Source: Mugil cephalus (lineage: Eukaryota > Chordata > Actinopteri > Mugiliformes > Mugilidae). From it: 64,000 nt of DNA. Position 1 is the stretch's first letter. Each line of letters opens with the position of its first letter. Where the stretch lies: contig NC_061777.1 in assembly GCF_022458985.1 (NCBI RefSeq), forward strand, positions 18,503,668 to 18,567,667, read 5' to 3'. Of the stretch, positions 13,417 through 35,500 are shown piece by piece. Under the pieces are notes generated by a model, which made no database searches, had not been told where the DNA came from, and saw only the letters and a list, made by a program, of their open reading frames with translations. Both the position numbers and the translations under genes were made by a program.

Positions 13417-14745
13417 TCAAAATCGGCGTTGCTTATTAGGTCCATAGTCTCCAGGCCCTGAGAGCCCTCTGGCGAATCCGCCTGGGTTTCCCCCAGGGAT
13501 GTTGTTGTTGTTCCCTGGCCCAGACATCAGGGGAGCATTTTCAGTGGGCATGCCGGGGGTACCTGCAGGACCAGAGTTGCCACCCAGTGAGTTTCTGTTC
13601 ATGGGCATCCCGTGGCCGCCCATGTGCATCCTCATTTCTTGCTCCCTGTTTTCGGGAAAGTTGCCCCTGAAGCCCTCCTGCTGCCTCTTCAGCATCTCCT
13701 CGTTGCGCATCCTCATCTCCTCTTCTCTCCTGCGGCGTTCCTCCTCCTGCCGGAGCTCGGCCTGTTTCCTCTTCTGCACCTCCTGACTGTGGAGCTCCTC
13801 CATCCGCCTCAGCTCCTCCTGCCGCCTCAGCAGGTCCTGCCTCATCAGCATCACCTGGTGCTCGTGTCTGGCCGCCTCCATCTCGGCCTCCAGCTTCTCC
13901 TGGGCCTCCTTCATGTTGCGGTCCACCATCTCGTACTGCTGCTTCTCCATCTCCATCAGGGCTTTCCAGCGCATGGCGTACTCGTACTCGAAGGAGCCCG
14001 GCTGGGCAAACCGCGGGGGTTGCTCGCGCTCTTTGTGATACTGCTGGTTTTTGTTTATTAACTTTTCTGACAGCCCCTCCTCTTCATCGCACTGCTCCAT
14101 GGGCTCCACGGTCACAGGTCGAGGGAAAGCTGTGAGAAGATAGGCACCATCGTTGCATTTATCCAAAGCCTTTCTTGCAGCCGGCTTCGAGGTGTATTCC
14201 ACTATCCCCTTCCCCGTGGGCCTCCCCCGGTCATCCACTATGACCACAGCTCTTTCTATCTGCCCAAAGACGGCAAAGGCCTCCTCCAGGAGCTCGTTGG
14301 ACACAAACTCTGGCAAATTCTTCACAGTTAAGGCAGCACCGTGTGTTGCAAACCTCACTCGTATGGGTCTGCCTCTGAACGAAGTATCATCCAGCTCGGC
14401 TCTGGCGATCTCTGCTATGATCCTCGTCTCCAGTCGGATGAAGCCGAAGCCTCTCTCTTTGTTGATGAAGATTTCACTGGCTTTTCCATACTTGGCAAAC
14501 AGCTTTTCTAGGTCCTCCTCGGTGACCCCAGTGGGCAGGTTTCCTACAAACAGCCTGCTCCGCTGGGTGAAGGTTTTTTCCCCGGGCTTCCTGAAGCTCT
14601 GCGGGTCCAGCGTTAAGGCCTCGTTGGGATTGGCCTGCTCGCTGGGTTCAGGCTGCTGCCCGTTGCTGTTAGCTCCGCCGGGCTTGTTGTGGTCTCCCTG
14701 GCGGTTGGGGCCATGGTTGTGCTGGTGGCCTCGGTTTCCTTGCAT
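13417..14745 (-). CDS. nono: NONO / p54nrb, DBHS RNA-binding protein, intronless
   Basis: Nuclear RNA- and DNA-binding paraspeckle protein acting in transcription, splicing and DNA repair. One uninterrupted frame encodes 442 residues; human NONO has 471. I start at ATG 14745 (MQGNRG). The frame stays open 20 codons further upstream, but that part lacks family similarity. Domains: Gly/Asn/Gln-rich N-terminus (1-45), [19 protein letters not shown] opening RRM1 (about 62-135), RRM2 (137-217), NOPS segment ([19 protein letters not shown], about 237-256), a long charged coiled coil (to about 380), and a Gly/Met/Asn-rich tail ending NKQRRF, nuclear-localisation-like. QRSRL rather than QRCRL favours NONO over SFPQ or PSPC1. 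The absence of introns is unusual, because vertebrate NONO genes are multi-exon. No poly(A) remnant is visible. It is head-to-head with pold2. Confidence 0.9.
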   Translation of the reverse strand: MQGNRGHQHNHGPNRQGDHNKPGGANSNGQQPEPSEQANPNEALTLDPQSFRKPGEKTFTQRSRLFVGNLPTGVTEEDLEKLFAKYGKASEIFINKERGFGFIRLETRIIAEIARAELDDTSFRGRPIRVRFATHGAALTVKNLPEFVSNELLEEAFAVFGQIERAVVIVDDRGRPTGKGIVEYTSKPAARKALDKCNDGAYLLTAFPRPVTVEPMEQCDEEEGLSEKLINKNQQYHKEREQPPRFAQPGSFEYEYAMRWKALMEMEKQQYEMVDRNMKEAQEKLEAEMEAARHEHQVMLMRQDLLRRQEELRRMEELHSQEVQKRKQAELRQEEERRRREEEMRMRNEEMLKRQQEGFRGNFPENREQEMRMHMGGHGMPMNRNSLGGNSGPAGTPGMPTENAPLMSGPGNNNNIPGGNPGGFARGLSGPGDYGPNKQRRF

Positions 14746-15476
14746 CTTCACAACGGAGTAAAAACACGAGTCGGCTATGCGCTCGGTAAAAAAAAAAAGC
14801 CACACAAATTATTAGCAGACAGCGCACAAAGAGCTGCTAAAATGGCGAGGCTGCGTGCTGCCGCGACGCTATTGTGACCGCAATTTCGTGCGACTCTCCC
14901 ATTCAAATCTGTGACGTATGTTCCTGCGACGCTGCGAGAAAAAAACAAAAACAGCAGCTGTCTTGTGTGGGTGGTTGTAAAATAGTGTTTCACGTGTGCT
15001 CGAAATGCCGGTTGCATCTTAAAATCGTGTCAATTTTGTTCTTAGATTTTTGTCGTACGTTAATTTTGTGGGTCGCTTCGATGTTGTTGTATTGTTATTG
15101 CTTGATGTTTATCGCGAGAATACGCGGTGGTCTCGGAGGCGGCGAGATTTGTGACGCAAAGTGGTCGATTTCGCGGGAAGTGTTACTTTTGCTCGTAGGC
15201 AAAGAATAAAATCAGTAAATTAAGCGCTAAACCTGACGTGAAACTGTTATCGGACGAAGCGCGGCCTTCATTCTTCTAAGGTAGGATCGCTGCATCCGCT
15301 GTCTTTTTTTTAGTTTTCCTCATTAAAACGTCGATATGTTTTGGAAGTGCAATGACATCTAGTCGCTGTCATTGGGTTAACGTTAGCAGATAGCTGCTAA
15401 AATACTGTCATGCACAGTATGTTTCTAACGAAGTGACACATAAAAACCCTCCCTCTGCCTCCACTTCAGGACAACC
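14746..15476. promoter_or_regulatory. Divergent CpG-rich promoter region, nono (-) / pold2 (+)
   Basis: The start codons of nono and pold2 are 731 bases apart, pointing away from each other. The interval is clearly richer in CpG than the flanks (cgcgac, gcgcggcc, cgtgctgccgcgacg). At 14839-14847 aaaatggcg resembles a YY1 site. A probable pold2 non-coding first exon ends at 15280 (ctaag|gtagga) and is joined to an acceptor at 15469 (cttcag|gacaaccATG). I see no TATA box. Bidirectional activity is inferred from the layout. Confidence 0.65.
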
Positions 15477-17880
15477 ATGTTCTCCGACCTGAGCGCCCAG
15501 AAGGATGGCTCCTCTCTCCTCTGCCGCCCTGCCTCCGAGGACCAGGGGCCGGTGTTTGAGAGGATGCCGCTGCTCTTCAACTCCTGCTCCGAGCGCTTCA
15601 AAGTCGGGGAGCGGAGTTTCAGTCGCCAGTATGCTCACATTTACGCAGCGCGACTCATGCAGATGAGGCCCATGTTATCAGAGAGAGCTCGGCAGAAGTG
15701 GGGTAAGCACGGGACCGTTTTACCATTTGGCTCTGATGCCTCAGATTACATTTCAGTATGTTTTCAAATCTCTGTCTGACAGGATCAGACGTGGTCATCA
15801 AGAAGCTCTGTGATTTGGAGGCGGGGGAGCAATGTTGCATTGTGGGGACTTTGTTTAAGCGTATGGATTTGCAGCCATCTATTTTGAAAGAGATCAGTGA
15901 GGAGGTTGGCAGCTCTGTTAAATTCACTGCATACATAGACAAAATGAGATGAGACGCTGACACGTGTAGTACAACATCTGCCTGTTTCTACTCTATTCAG
16001 CACAACCTCCTGCCTCAACCTCCACGAGCCAAATACATCCAGGATTCAGATGAGCTGATTCTGGAGGATGAACTTCAGAGGATCAAACTAGAGGGAAAAA
16101 TCGACAAAGACAAGTGTGTGACAGGTCAGTACTTTTTCATAATCTCACTAGCTCATTGCTTGTCAGTGCGATCATAAAATCGTATTTCTTTCTTTCTCAG
16201 GTAGCGTCGTGGCAATATATGGAGCAGAGAGAAACGACGGGAAGTTCACAGTCGAGGACTTTTGCACAGCAGATCTCCCTTTGCAGACAGCAAGACCTGC
16301 ACTCACCTCTGACAAGTAAATGCACTCATGCACAGTGTAAATCCCAGTCTGTTGTGATAATAGGCTTTAATTTCCCTGTCTGTTGTTGTTTCAGGTTTGT
16401 GCTGCTGGTGTCAGGACTTGGTCTCGGCAGTAGTCAAGCTGACAGCATGTTAGGGCTGCAGCTGCTGGTTGACATGGTTACCGGTCAGCTCGGTGACCTG
16501 GGGGAGCAAAGCGGAGCAGCGACAATTTCTAGGGTCCTACTAGCTGGAAGCCTGAGTCAAAATACCCAGGACAAGGATGCGCCAACAAAGGTAGTAGCAA
16601 AAACTTTGTTTAACATGCCATGGCACATGGTTACTTACCTATACTTGCTAGTTTAGCTTGTAAATGGCTCGCCTAAGATATGTAAATATTTTCCAGGCAA
16701 AGTATCTCACCAAGAAGACACAGGCTGGCAGTGTGGATGCCATGCGTCTTCTGGATGAGCTATTACTCCAGCTAGTGGTGAGTTTGTATCACTTAATAAT
16801 ATTTATAATTTCTAGTTTCTACTTCTACTTCTTGCTACTTCTTGCTTCACTTTCAACAATGAAACTTAAGTTCGGGTGTGACCAAATGAGGTGTGTTGAA
16901 CATAAGTACAAAATTGACCTGTGGATCAAATGTCCTCATAAGAAGGTTACACAATTTTAACAGTGAGCATTTAGGTTTGTGACGAATAACATTAACCGAC
17001 TATTAATGTTGTATGTCGCTGCCCCTTGTTGAAATAGGCCTCAGTACCAGTGGATGTAATGCCAGGACAGTACGACCCCACCAACTACACGCTCCCACAG
17101 CAGCCTCTCAATCGCTGTATGTTCCCTTTGTCCTCTGTGTACCCAACGCTACAGCTGGCCTCCAACCCATATCAGGCTGACATTGATGGAGTGAGGTAAG
17201 CAGTGCCCGCACAGAGCCTCTGTCTTTGTATGATTAACCTAAAATGTCATGTTTAGAACCTTGTTTTTTTGTTTGATCACATGAAGGTTTTTGGGCACAT
17301 CAGGCCAGAACGTCAGTGATATTCAGAAGTACAGCAGCATGGACAGTCACCTGGAAATACTTGAGGAAACGCTACGACTTCGCCACCTGGCCCCTACAGC
17401 ACCTGATACTCTAGGTGAGTGGATTAAAAATACAACCCAAGGCTTCTGGAAGATCTAAACATGTTATTGGTTATTTAAACTGTTTTCTCGCTTGCTCTTC
17501 AATCAGGCTGTTACCCATTTTACCAAAAAGACCCTTTCATCTTGGAAGAGTGTCCCCACGTTTACTTCAGTGGCAATGCCCCAGAGTTTGAGTCCAAAGT
17601 CATGAAAGGTCAGTGTAAGAAACCCCCTGATCTTCTTTTGTTCCCAAAATGTACCAACTAGGTTCATCACGTCCTCTCTCTGATGAATCATAATATCTTT
17701 CTTCTTCTTCTCCTTGCAGGTCCTGATGGTCAGGAAGTGCTTTTGATTGCGATTCCAGAGTTTAGCAGCAGTCAGACGGTGTGCCTGGTCAACTTACGCA
17801 CCCTTCAATGTGAGCAAGTCAGCTTCTCTGCCTTCTCAGCTGATGAAGATGAAGACAGTGAGATGAATATCAGCCACTGA
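15477..17880 (+). CDS. pold2: DNA polymerase delta subunit 2 (p50)
   Basis: Accessory B-subunit of replicative DNA polymerase delta; it bridges the catalytic subunit and the other small subunits. Coding exons: 15477-15702, 15783-15904, 16001-16124, 16201-16315, 16395-16590, 16697-16777, 17038-17195, 17287-17414, 17507-17608, 17720-17880. The phases close to 470 residues; human POLD2 has 469. Family landmarks are [17 protein letters not shown], the OB-fold region ([20 protein letters not shown]), [13 protein letters not shown] opening the inactive phosphodiesterase-like domain, [38 protein letters not shown], and an acidic C-terminus. The exon 2 donor (gttggc) is weak, but the join to HNLLPQPPR is required by homology. 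A 5' non-coding exon ending at 15280 is likely. Confidence 0.96.
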
Positions 17881-18089
17881 ACACCCGTGCCTACCGATGG
17901 GCTGCCCTTTCTCTCATATTGGTGCATGTTTGGTCTACTTTCTTCTGATCACAGACCAGTCGAATCATAGTTGAGTCAAGCATTAGAGCAGCTACGCTGA
18001 TGCTGATCAGTGAGATAAACTGAAAGAAAAAAACAGGACTGTTATCAGGTGCTAAAAAGGAGAAGAGACATGTTGTGTATTAACAAGCC

Positions 18090-18095
18090 TTTATT
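18090..18095 (-). terminator. aebp1: Predicted aebp1 polyadenylation signal
   Basis: TTTATT on plus, AATAAA on minus, 499 bases past the aebp1 stop. It lies inside the predicted 3' untranslated region of pold2. Confidence 0.5.
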
Positions 18096-18291
18096 TGAAA
18101 AATAACTCTTCTATCCCAGCTGTGTCTGAAGAAACATGACAGAAAACCTTTCCCCGTCTGACAGCTTGTTACCAACTGTGAAGTGCTTTCCATTCATTTA
18201 ATGGCCGGCCCTTCATTCTGCATTTCTGCCATGTGAGGAAAGTGTAAATAATTCATCTTTTTTTTATTTTTTTTTTTTAATGTGTGTCCAC

Positions 18292-18297
18292 AATAAA
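18292..18297 (+). terminator. pold2: Predicted pold2 polyadenylation signal
   Basis: AATAAA 412 bases after the pold2 stop, following a T-rich tract at 18256-18279. It is within the predicted aebp1 3' untranslated region, so the two transcripts would overlap by roughly 200-250 bases. Confidence 0.6.
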
Positions 18298-18594
18298 CTT
18301 GATTTCATGAAGCAAGAAGCATTCATAAAATACTGAGATGAGACAGAAAATGCAGTGTGAACTTTCAAACTCAAATAATTAAATGGGTCCATTTCTGTAA
18401 GGAGGCGTTCTTTCAAGTGTTAAGAAACTGATACACTATCTTAATATAGCTAATATTCTGCAGATTCTCATCTTCGCTCATGTCGTGCAATTCCTTGTTT
18501 GATTCTCCACCCAGCTCGAAGTGCGACACGGCGACGAGGACTACAGTTAGGAGAGGACGGTCGCTTACTGAAACAAGCCACGTTTGTGTTGGTT

Positions 18595-29596
<11,002 letters not shown>

Positions 29597-32500
29597 ACCT
29601 GCTGCTTTTTCCAGCTGCTGAATCCTTTGGCTCGGCGTTTGTTGTTTTGTACCTCGGCTTCGCAAGATTTATGTTTCACCCTTGCCTCCCCTGTGTTGTT
29701 TCCATGTGATCCACACTTTTACTCCAGCAGGAAAATCTCTGCTCCTACACACGTACCACCAGCCACAGCGTTAGCCAGACTGGGCTAGACAGAGATGCAG
29801 TGGGAGGGGGTAGGGACGGGCAGGCAGGGAGGGAGGGAAGGGAGGTGGGTTGCACAGACAGACAGACAGACAGAGAAAAAGATACAAAGCAAAGCAGCAA
29901 TCCAGTCCAATGAATAGACGGTGTTCCTAATTGCCCCTGCAGCTACGGTCAGCTGAAAAAACAGCGTGAAGGCCAGAGGATTCCCTTCACCTGGCTGACG
30001 AGTCAGAACAGGTGCAGTGTTCAGACGGGAGATGGGGGAGGAGGATTAGGGAGGGCAGGTGAGGCCCCAACTGCAGAGTTTACCCCTCTTTTGGGACAGA
30101 TAAAGGAGCCCACTCTCTTTCGTCAGCAGGTTCTGTGAATTCCTCGGCGGAGAGCTTTGGCCCTGCAGACTCACCACAGAGCAACAGGAGAGAGGAGTGA
30201 CTCCTAGGACCCTGAATTCCACAGGAGGAGGAGGAGGAGGAGGAGGAGGAGCAGGAGAAACGGGGTGAAGGGGGAGGATAGAGACTTTGGGAGTGCGTTA
30301 ACAAAACCAAACACCACTAATCTGCAGAGAGAAGAATTCACAGAAAATGAAAACAAGCAAGAGTAAAACATAGATTCTTTTTCGGTCCAGGACATGTTTT
30401 GGTTGGAGCTTTGCTTTCCATCTCTTCTCTGTGCTGCGCAGTCAGTCTTTCCTCGGTGTATTCACTTTCTCCTTCCTGGAGAAAACGTTATTGTAGGCAA
30501 CGGGGCCGCTGAGAAGTGCACACACACACACACACACACACGCACAGAGAGAGACGCACAAACGCACAGTGGGCAGGAAAAGTGTTTGAGCAGATGACAA
30601 AACTATAACCTTTAAAGATTTGGTATTTTCTTTGCCTTCCCCTCCTCCACACGTCCGTCCACTGTTTAGAGAGCCTGTCAGGGCCCTCAAAAGCCAGAAG
30701 CGTGGTATAATTTACCACCAGTGGAGTCAAGGTAAACCTCGGGTCCCTTCATGCTAATACAGAGCAGCTTATATTCTAGGCCTGAAACGTGAAAGACACC
30801 AAAAAAAAAGTTCCAAATTCTGTACCATTTAGTATTACAGTTAAAGTCAGGATGAAGAAGCCTGGGCTGCAAAATCTATCTGGGAACCTAGCCTCATGTT
30901 AGCCCACTTGTGCAGCACTTGCAAATTTCAATAATCTCATCTGAGGTTTTTGGCCTTGGAGTGTTCCTGAAAAAAATGCTATCGTCACCAGAGCTCTTCT
31001 GTGAGAGGACACTTATTATCCAGAAATGACTGATATTAGAATGAAACGGTGCCATCAAAACACTGCAACGACAGTCCACTGAAGTCCTGAACTCTCATCA
31101 GGCCGGGTCGTAAAAATGATTTCCTCAGAATGAGTTTCAGACCCGAGCCAGACAAGACACAATGGCACTGGCCAAAACACCCAAGTGTATAAAAACCTGT
31201 TGTAATAGTTTATTGTATACTGTCCCAGACTGCAAGGACAGTAAAACAGGAGTGCTCTTATTTGATTTTGAGAAAACCTATTCCAGTCTTATCTCTGGAG
31301 GATATGACTAGCGCTGTGAAGAATGCAGCAGATAATTCAGACTACAATAAGGTCAAACCGAGGCCTTAGCAGCTGGCAGGGATACAGATACACACGGGGG
31401 AACTGGACGGAAAGTGATTTTCATTCATTTTTTTTTCAAAAAAAAAAAAATGCGATTTACCAACAAACACAGATTATCAGAAAGCCAGAATACTGAGCTC
31501 CTGATAAGAAATGTCTCTAATCATAAACTTGAGGATTGCTTTTTCACATTCCAGGCAATGGAGGAATTACACTGTATTCAAATACACTGACAACACTTTA
31601 TGTACAGTTACTCCACTTTGTGTAATTGAAGTGCTCTCTGGTTTTTCCCAATAACACTTGTTATAAACTTTTAAAATGGGATCAAACTTAATAGTAGAAT
31701 TATGTCGTAGAAGTGATTACATATAAAATTAAAGTTAAATGAACATAGCAATGTAAAAAGTAGTTCAAATTAAATTAAATGTATTATTCTCCTTTTTTAT
31801 TTATTATGTTTTATTTATTTTATTTGGCTTCTTGTAGGTTGTTAGTACATGATTAGTATTTTTACTTCCAATTTTGCTGATAATGTTTTGATAATATAAC
31901 ATTATATTATAATCTTGATGTTACTCATACTTCAACAAAAGATGGTGAATATAACTTCACAGCAAAAAACACCACTCATGTGACTGGATCAGAGTAGTTT
32001 TTTTTAACCTTTTAAAGTGGTTTGAATTTTGAAAATGAATAAATAAATACACAAAGAGAAGAATGACAGTGGCCAGGAGTTAATTTCTATAGGACAGTTG
32101 TTGACCCTGACCACAAGTAGCACTCACACATGTTTTAATGTCTCCACTGGAGCCAACGAAAACCACAGCCCTTTAAAGCAGTGAGCGATAATGAACTTGA
32201 CATCACTTTTATACGGCTCCGTAAACTCCCGTATGTCGGTATTTCAGCGTCTGTGCGCGTAGCCTTGAGCTGAACGTCAGGATCCGTTGGACAGGAAACA
32301 GTGACATCAGAGAGAAAGAAAGGAACAGAGTAGGGGGAGGGAAGGGAGAGCAAAAGTCAGAGAGAAATGCTGTAATCCAGCAGGCTCACTAGGTACAAAT
32401 GGAAAGAGGTTTGTAAAACTAAATCCTGCCCTATTCTCTTAATTCTCACTGCGCACTCTAATGCCTGTACCCTCTAGTAAGATATCTGATATGTGATTTC

Positions 32501-35500
32501 TGTGGTCCACATTATTAACCCTTTGAAGGGCTCCTGAGTGATTTTCCTTAAACTCTTAGTCTTTGCTCTTCCCTCTCCACTGAAGCCACTTGAGCACTGG
32601 AATAACTTAAGTGAAGCACGGACGGCTCAGCAAACCGTGAGCAGCTATCAAAATAACTTATGAAACTGCGATTTTGATTGAGATTGGTGATGAAAAACTG
32701 GCTGAACTATTTTTCCATCCTGCTGTGCTGTGTGATTCAGCAGGTCCACCACTTCCCAGTCATCTGGCACGGTGGGACTGGAGCCATGAGGCTGATTAAG
32801 CACAGATGGAGAGGCATCAAGATTCCTTTGCAGGCACCCCAAATGTATTGACCCGGGACCAAAACCTGATCCCTGGTCAGTTTCACATATTTCAGTATTG
32901 TAATGGAGAGAAGCAAATGACTGTAACACAAATGGAAGCATGCATCTGCGTCTAAGTAATTAGTTTTTCCTCGTGAAAGATGAAGAGCAGACTAAAGGGC
33001 GTCAGAGTGTGAATCCAAGAGTTTAAACAGTGTCTGCATACACTGCCTTCCAGTGTTTTTGCTCCACCCTAATGAAGGGGAAACCAGAAGAATTTATTAC
33101 GAATTAAACTTAGAAAAGAGGCACAAATGAAGATTAGGTTTACATTTCCCTGGAGTTAAATGGCACCGTTTTCAAAAATGAAATGACTAATAAATGCTGG
33201 AAACTGTGACGTGAAATACAAATCAAATATTTGTTGGTTGAGTCTTATTTTGTGGTGTTACACATAAGGCTCCATGTGAATGAGGGGCGTAGCAGCAGTA
33301 GACACAATCAAAGTCTGCACTCTAGTGGCGGATTCACAAAATAGCCTCACAGGATGACACATTTCCAAAGTACAAAGTAATTCTAAGAAATTCTTTAAAA
33401 AAAAAAAGAAAAGAATAACTGTCCACTTAACCTTAATTTTTATATATAATATATAATACGCATATTCATAATTTGACTACAACATACTGCTGTTAGTGGC
33501 AACCATAGCATAAACTAGTAATCCCTGGCAGTTATGAGCTCATGTTTAATTCATTTCAAAATGGTTTAGTATTAGTAATTTCATAGTTTGTTGCTGCTTC
33601 TATTGCACATGTACCATCGATATATACATGTATTTCATGACTGCTTACTGATCCCCATTAAGGGTACCTCACAAATAGACTAAGAAAATCAGTCAATTAA
33701 TTTATATATAAATAATCCAAAATTCAAAAATGAAATAAAAAGACAACTCAAAGGGTGAGTATTGAAAAACTGGGCTGCTCACAATAACTCAAAAGAAAAT
33801 TCATCAGGAAACATGCCAAGAGTTTTTCTTTTGTGATTTTAAAATCCATCACAGTACATCTGGCTCCTAGATCACAAAACGATCATAAAAAAAAATAGAT
33901 GTGCATGGGTAACTACATTGTTCAAAGCAAAACATATACAGAGCACAGTTCTTTAATAGAGTGTGAAGGAGAACGATGTAGTTTTTAAACAGCATTTATT
34001 TAGCTTTCTCCATACAATACATTTAATGTAAAACAGCACATACTGTATTCTGAAATAACTCTCAGTATAAAATAGGGCTTCTACAATCAAGGTACAGTCA
34101 TAAAATGCTCTGAAGGACATGACGACGACCGCAACAGTAAAACACCTTCATATAAAGCGCAGGATATTGAGAATTGATTGTATTTGCCGAGCTGCTGCTG
34201 TGGGAAGCAGAACTTCAGACCACACCTCTCAGAGCATCCGACATCCTGCAAGAACCCGTTTATTTTTTATTCTTTTATTTATATATATATATATTTTTTT
34301 TTACTCTTGGTTCTGGTTTCTCAACTGAGGAGACTCCAAACGATGTTCAACACATAAGAATATGATTTATTACGACTGCTGAAAATATAACTTTTGGTAA
34401 AATGAGAGGATAAATCAGGCCTTGTTTGGATACTTTTAATATATACCAAGGTCAAAGCATACACAGTATTATAACTGCTAGTCAAGCCTATATCTTCACA
34501 ATCATATATTAAACAATTTGTTTGTGACTGGAGCTGTAAAGACAGGATCGCTTCAGTGCGTTGTCCTGACATCAAACACTTAATCACAGCAAAAGTATAC
34601 TGTACTATCACTGAAGCCACAAGAAAACCAGCTTATTTCAACATGGCAAACATCGGCCAATTATAAATTGGTTTAAAAAGGATTTTTATTTGAATCTGCA
34701 GATGTGTGCCAGAGCGTGTGTGGGCCTATATAGTGTCTATAAATGTGTCTTTAAATAGAATACATATAACATTGACCAGCTTTTGTGTTAGTTTGCTATT
34801 ACGTAGTGCTTCAGGTGCAGAATATAATTATTTAACATGTCCAATTGGAATGAGAGAAGGCCTAGGTACAAGGAAACATAAAAAGAGTCTGACTGAGAGG
34901 CCAGGCAAACATCAGGAGAGAGAAAGGAGAGATTTGTCTCAAGTCTTGAGGTAAGCAATGTGTTTTAGTATAATGCCCTACAGACAATCATACAGTTACA
35001 ATCATTAATTCTCTATATACAAACTTCCTGATTTACATACACTGTACTGCTCCTCAGTTTAAAGTGAACTAAAATTAAACATGGGATAATATCGGTGGTG
35101 CAATATGTTTTTTTTTTTTTGTTTGTTTTTTTTTTTTGAGCGTGGAGGGGGAACTCTGACTTCACGGAGCCTGTTTCACGATGCGGGCGATAATGAACGT
35201 CACAATATGGCTATTGAAAATGGCCTGTTTCCTCTTGCATACGTCACACACACTATCAAATATCTACAACAGTGCAAATTTTCCTGACCAATCAAAAGAC
35301 TTGCAAACGGTTGGCAACTACATCAGCTCGTTTTAGGAATTTGTACGGTGGAGAACGGAGGTGACGGAGAACCACTGAGTAGATGCTGACATCGAAAATG
35401 TACATGCCCTGCGTGTGTGTTCGTTTATCCGTTAGGCTGGCATGTTTCGGGGGCCGGCGCCGTGTGCCGCGTCGCGCGCGTGGAGGAAGTCTACTGTGGC

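Noticed and set aside
13499-14761. Long open frames on the plus strand opposite nono
   Set aside because: They are antisense to a conserved, GC-rich coding exon and have no family similarity; the minus frame carries clear RRM, NOPS and coiled-coil motifs.
14746-14805. Upstream 20-codon extension of the nono frame
   Set aside because: The extension lacks family similarity, and MQGNRG at 14745 is the natural start.
32648-32941. 97-codon minus frame with no recognised domain
   Set aside because: It has no splice context, no conserved motif I know, and neighbours in no gene; kept only as unassigned open sequence.
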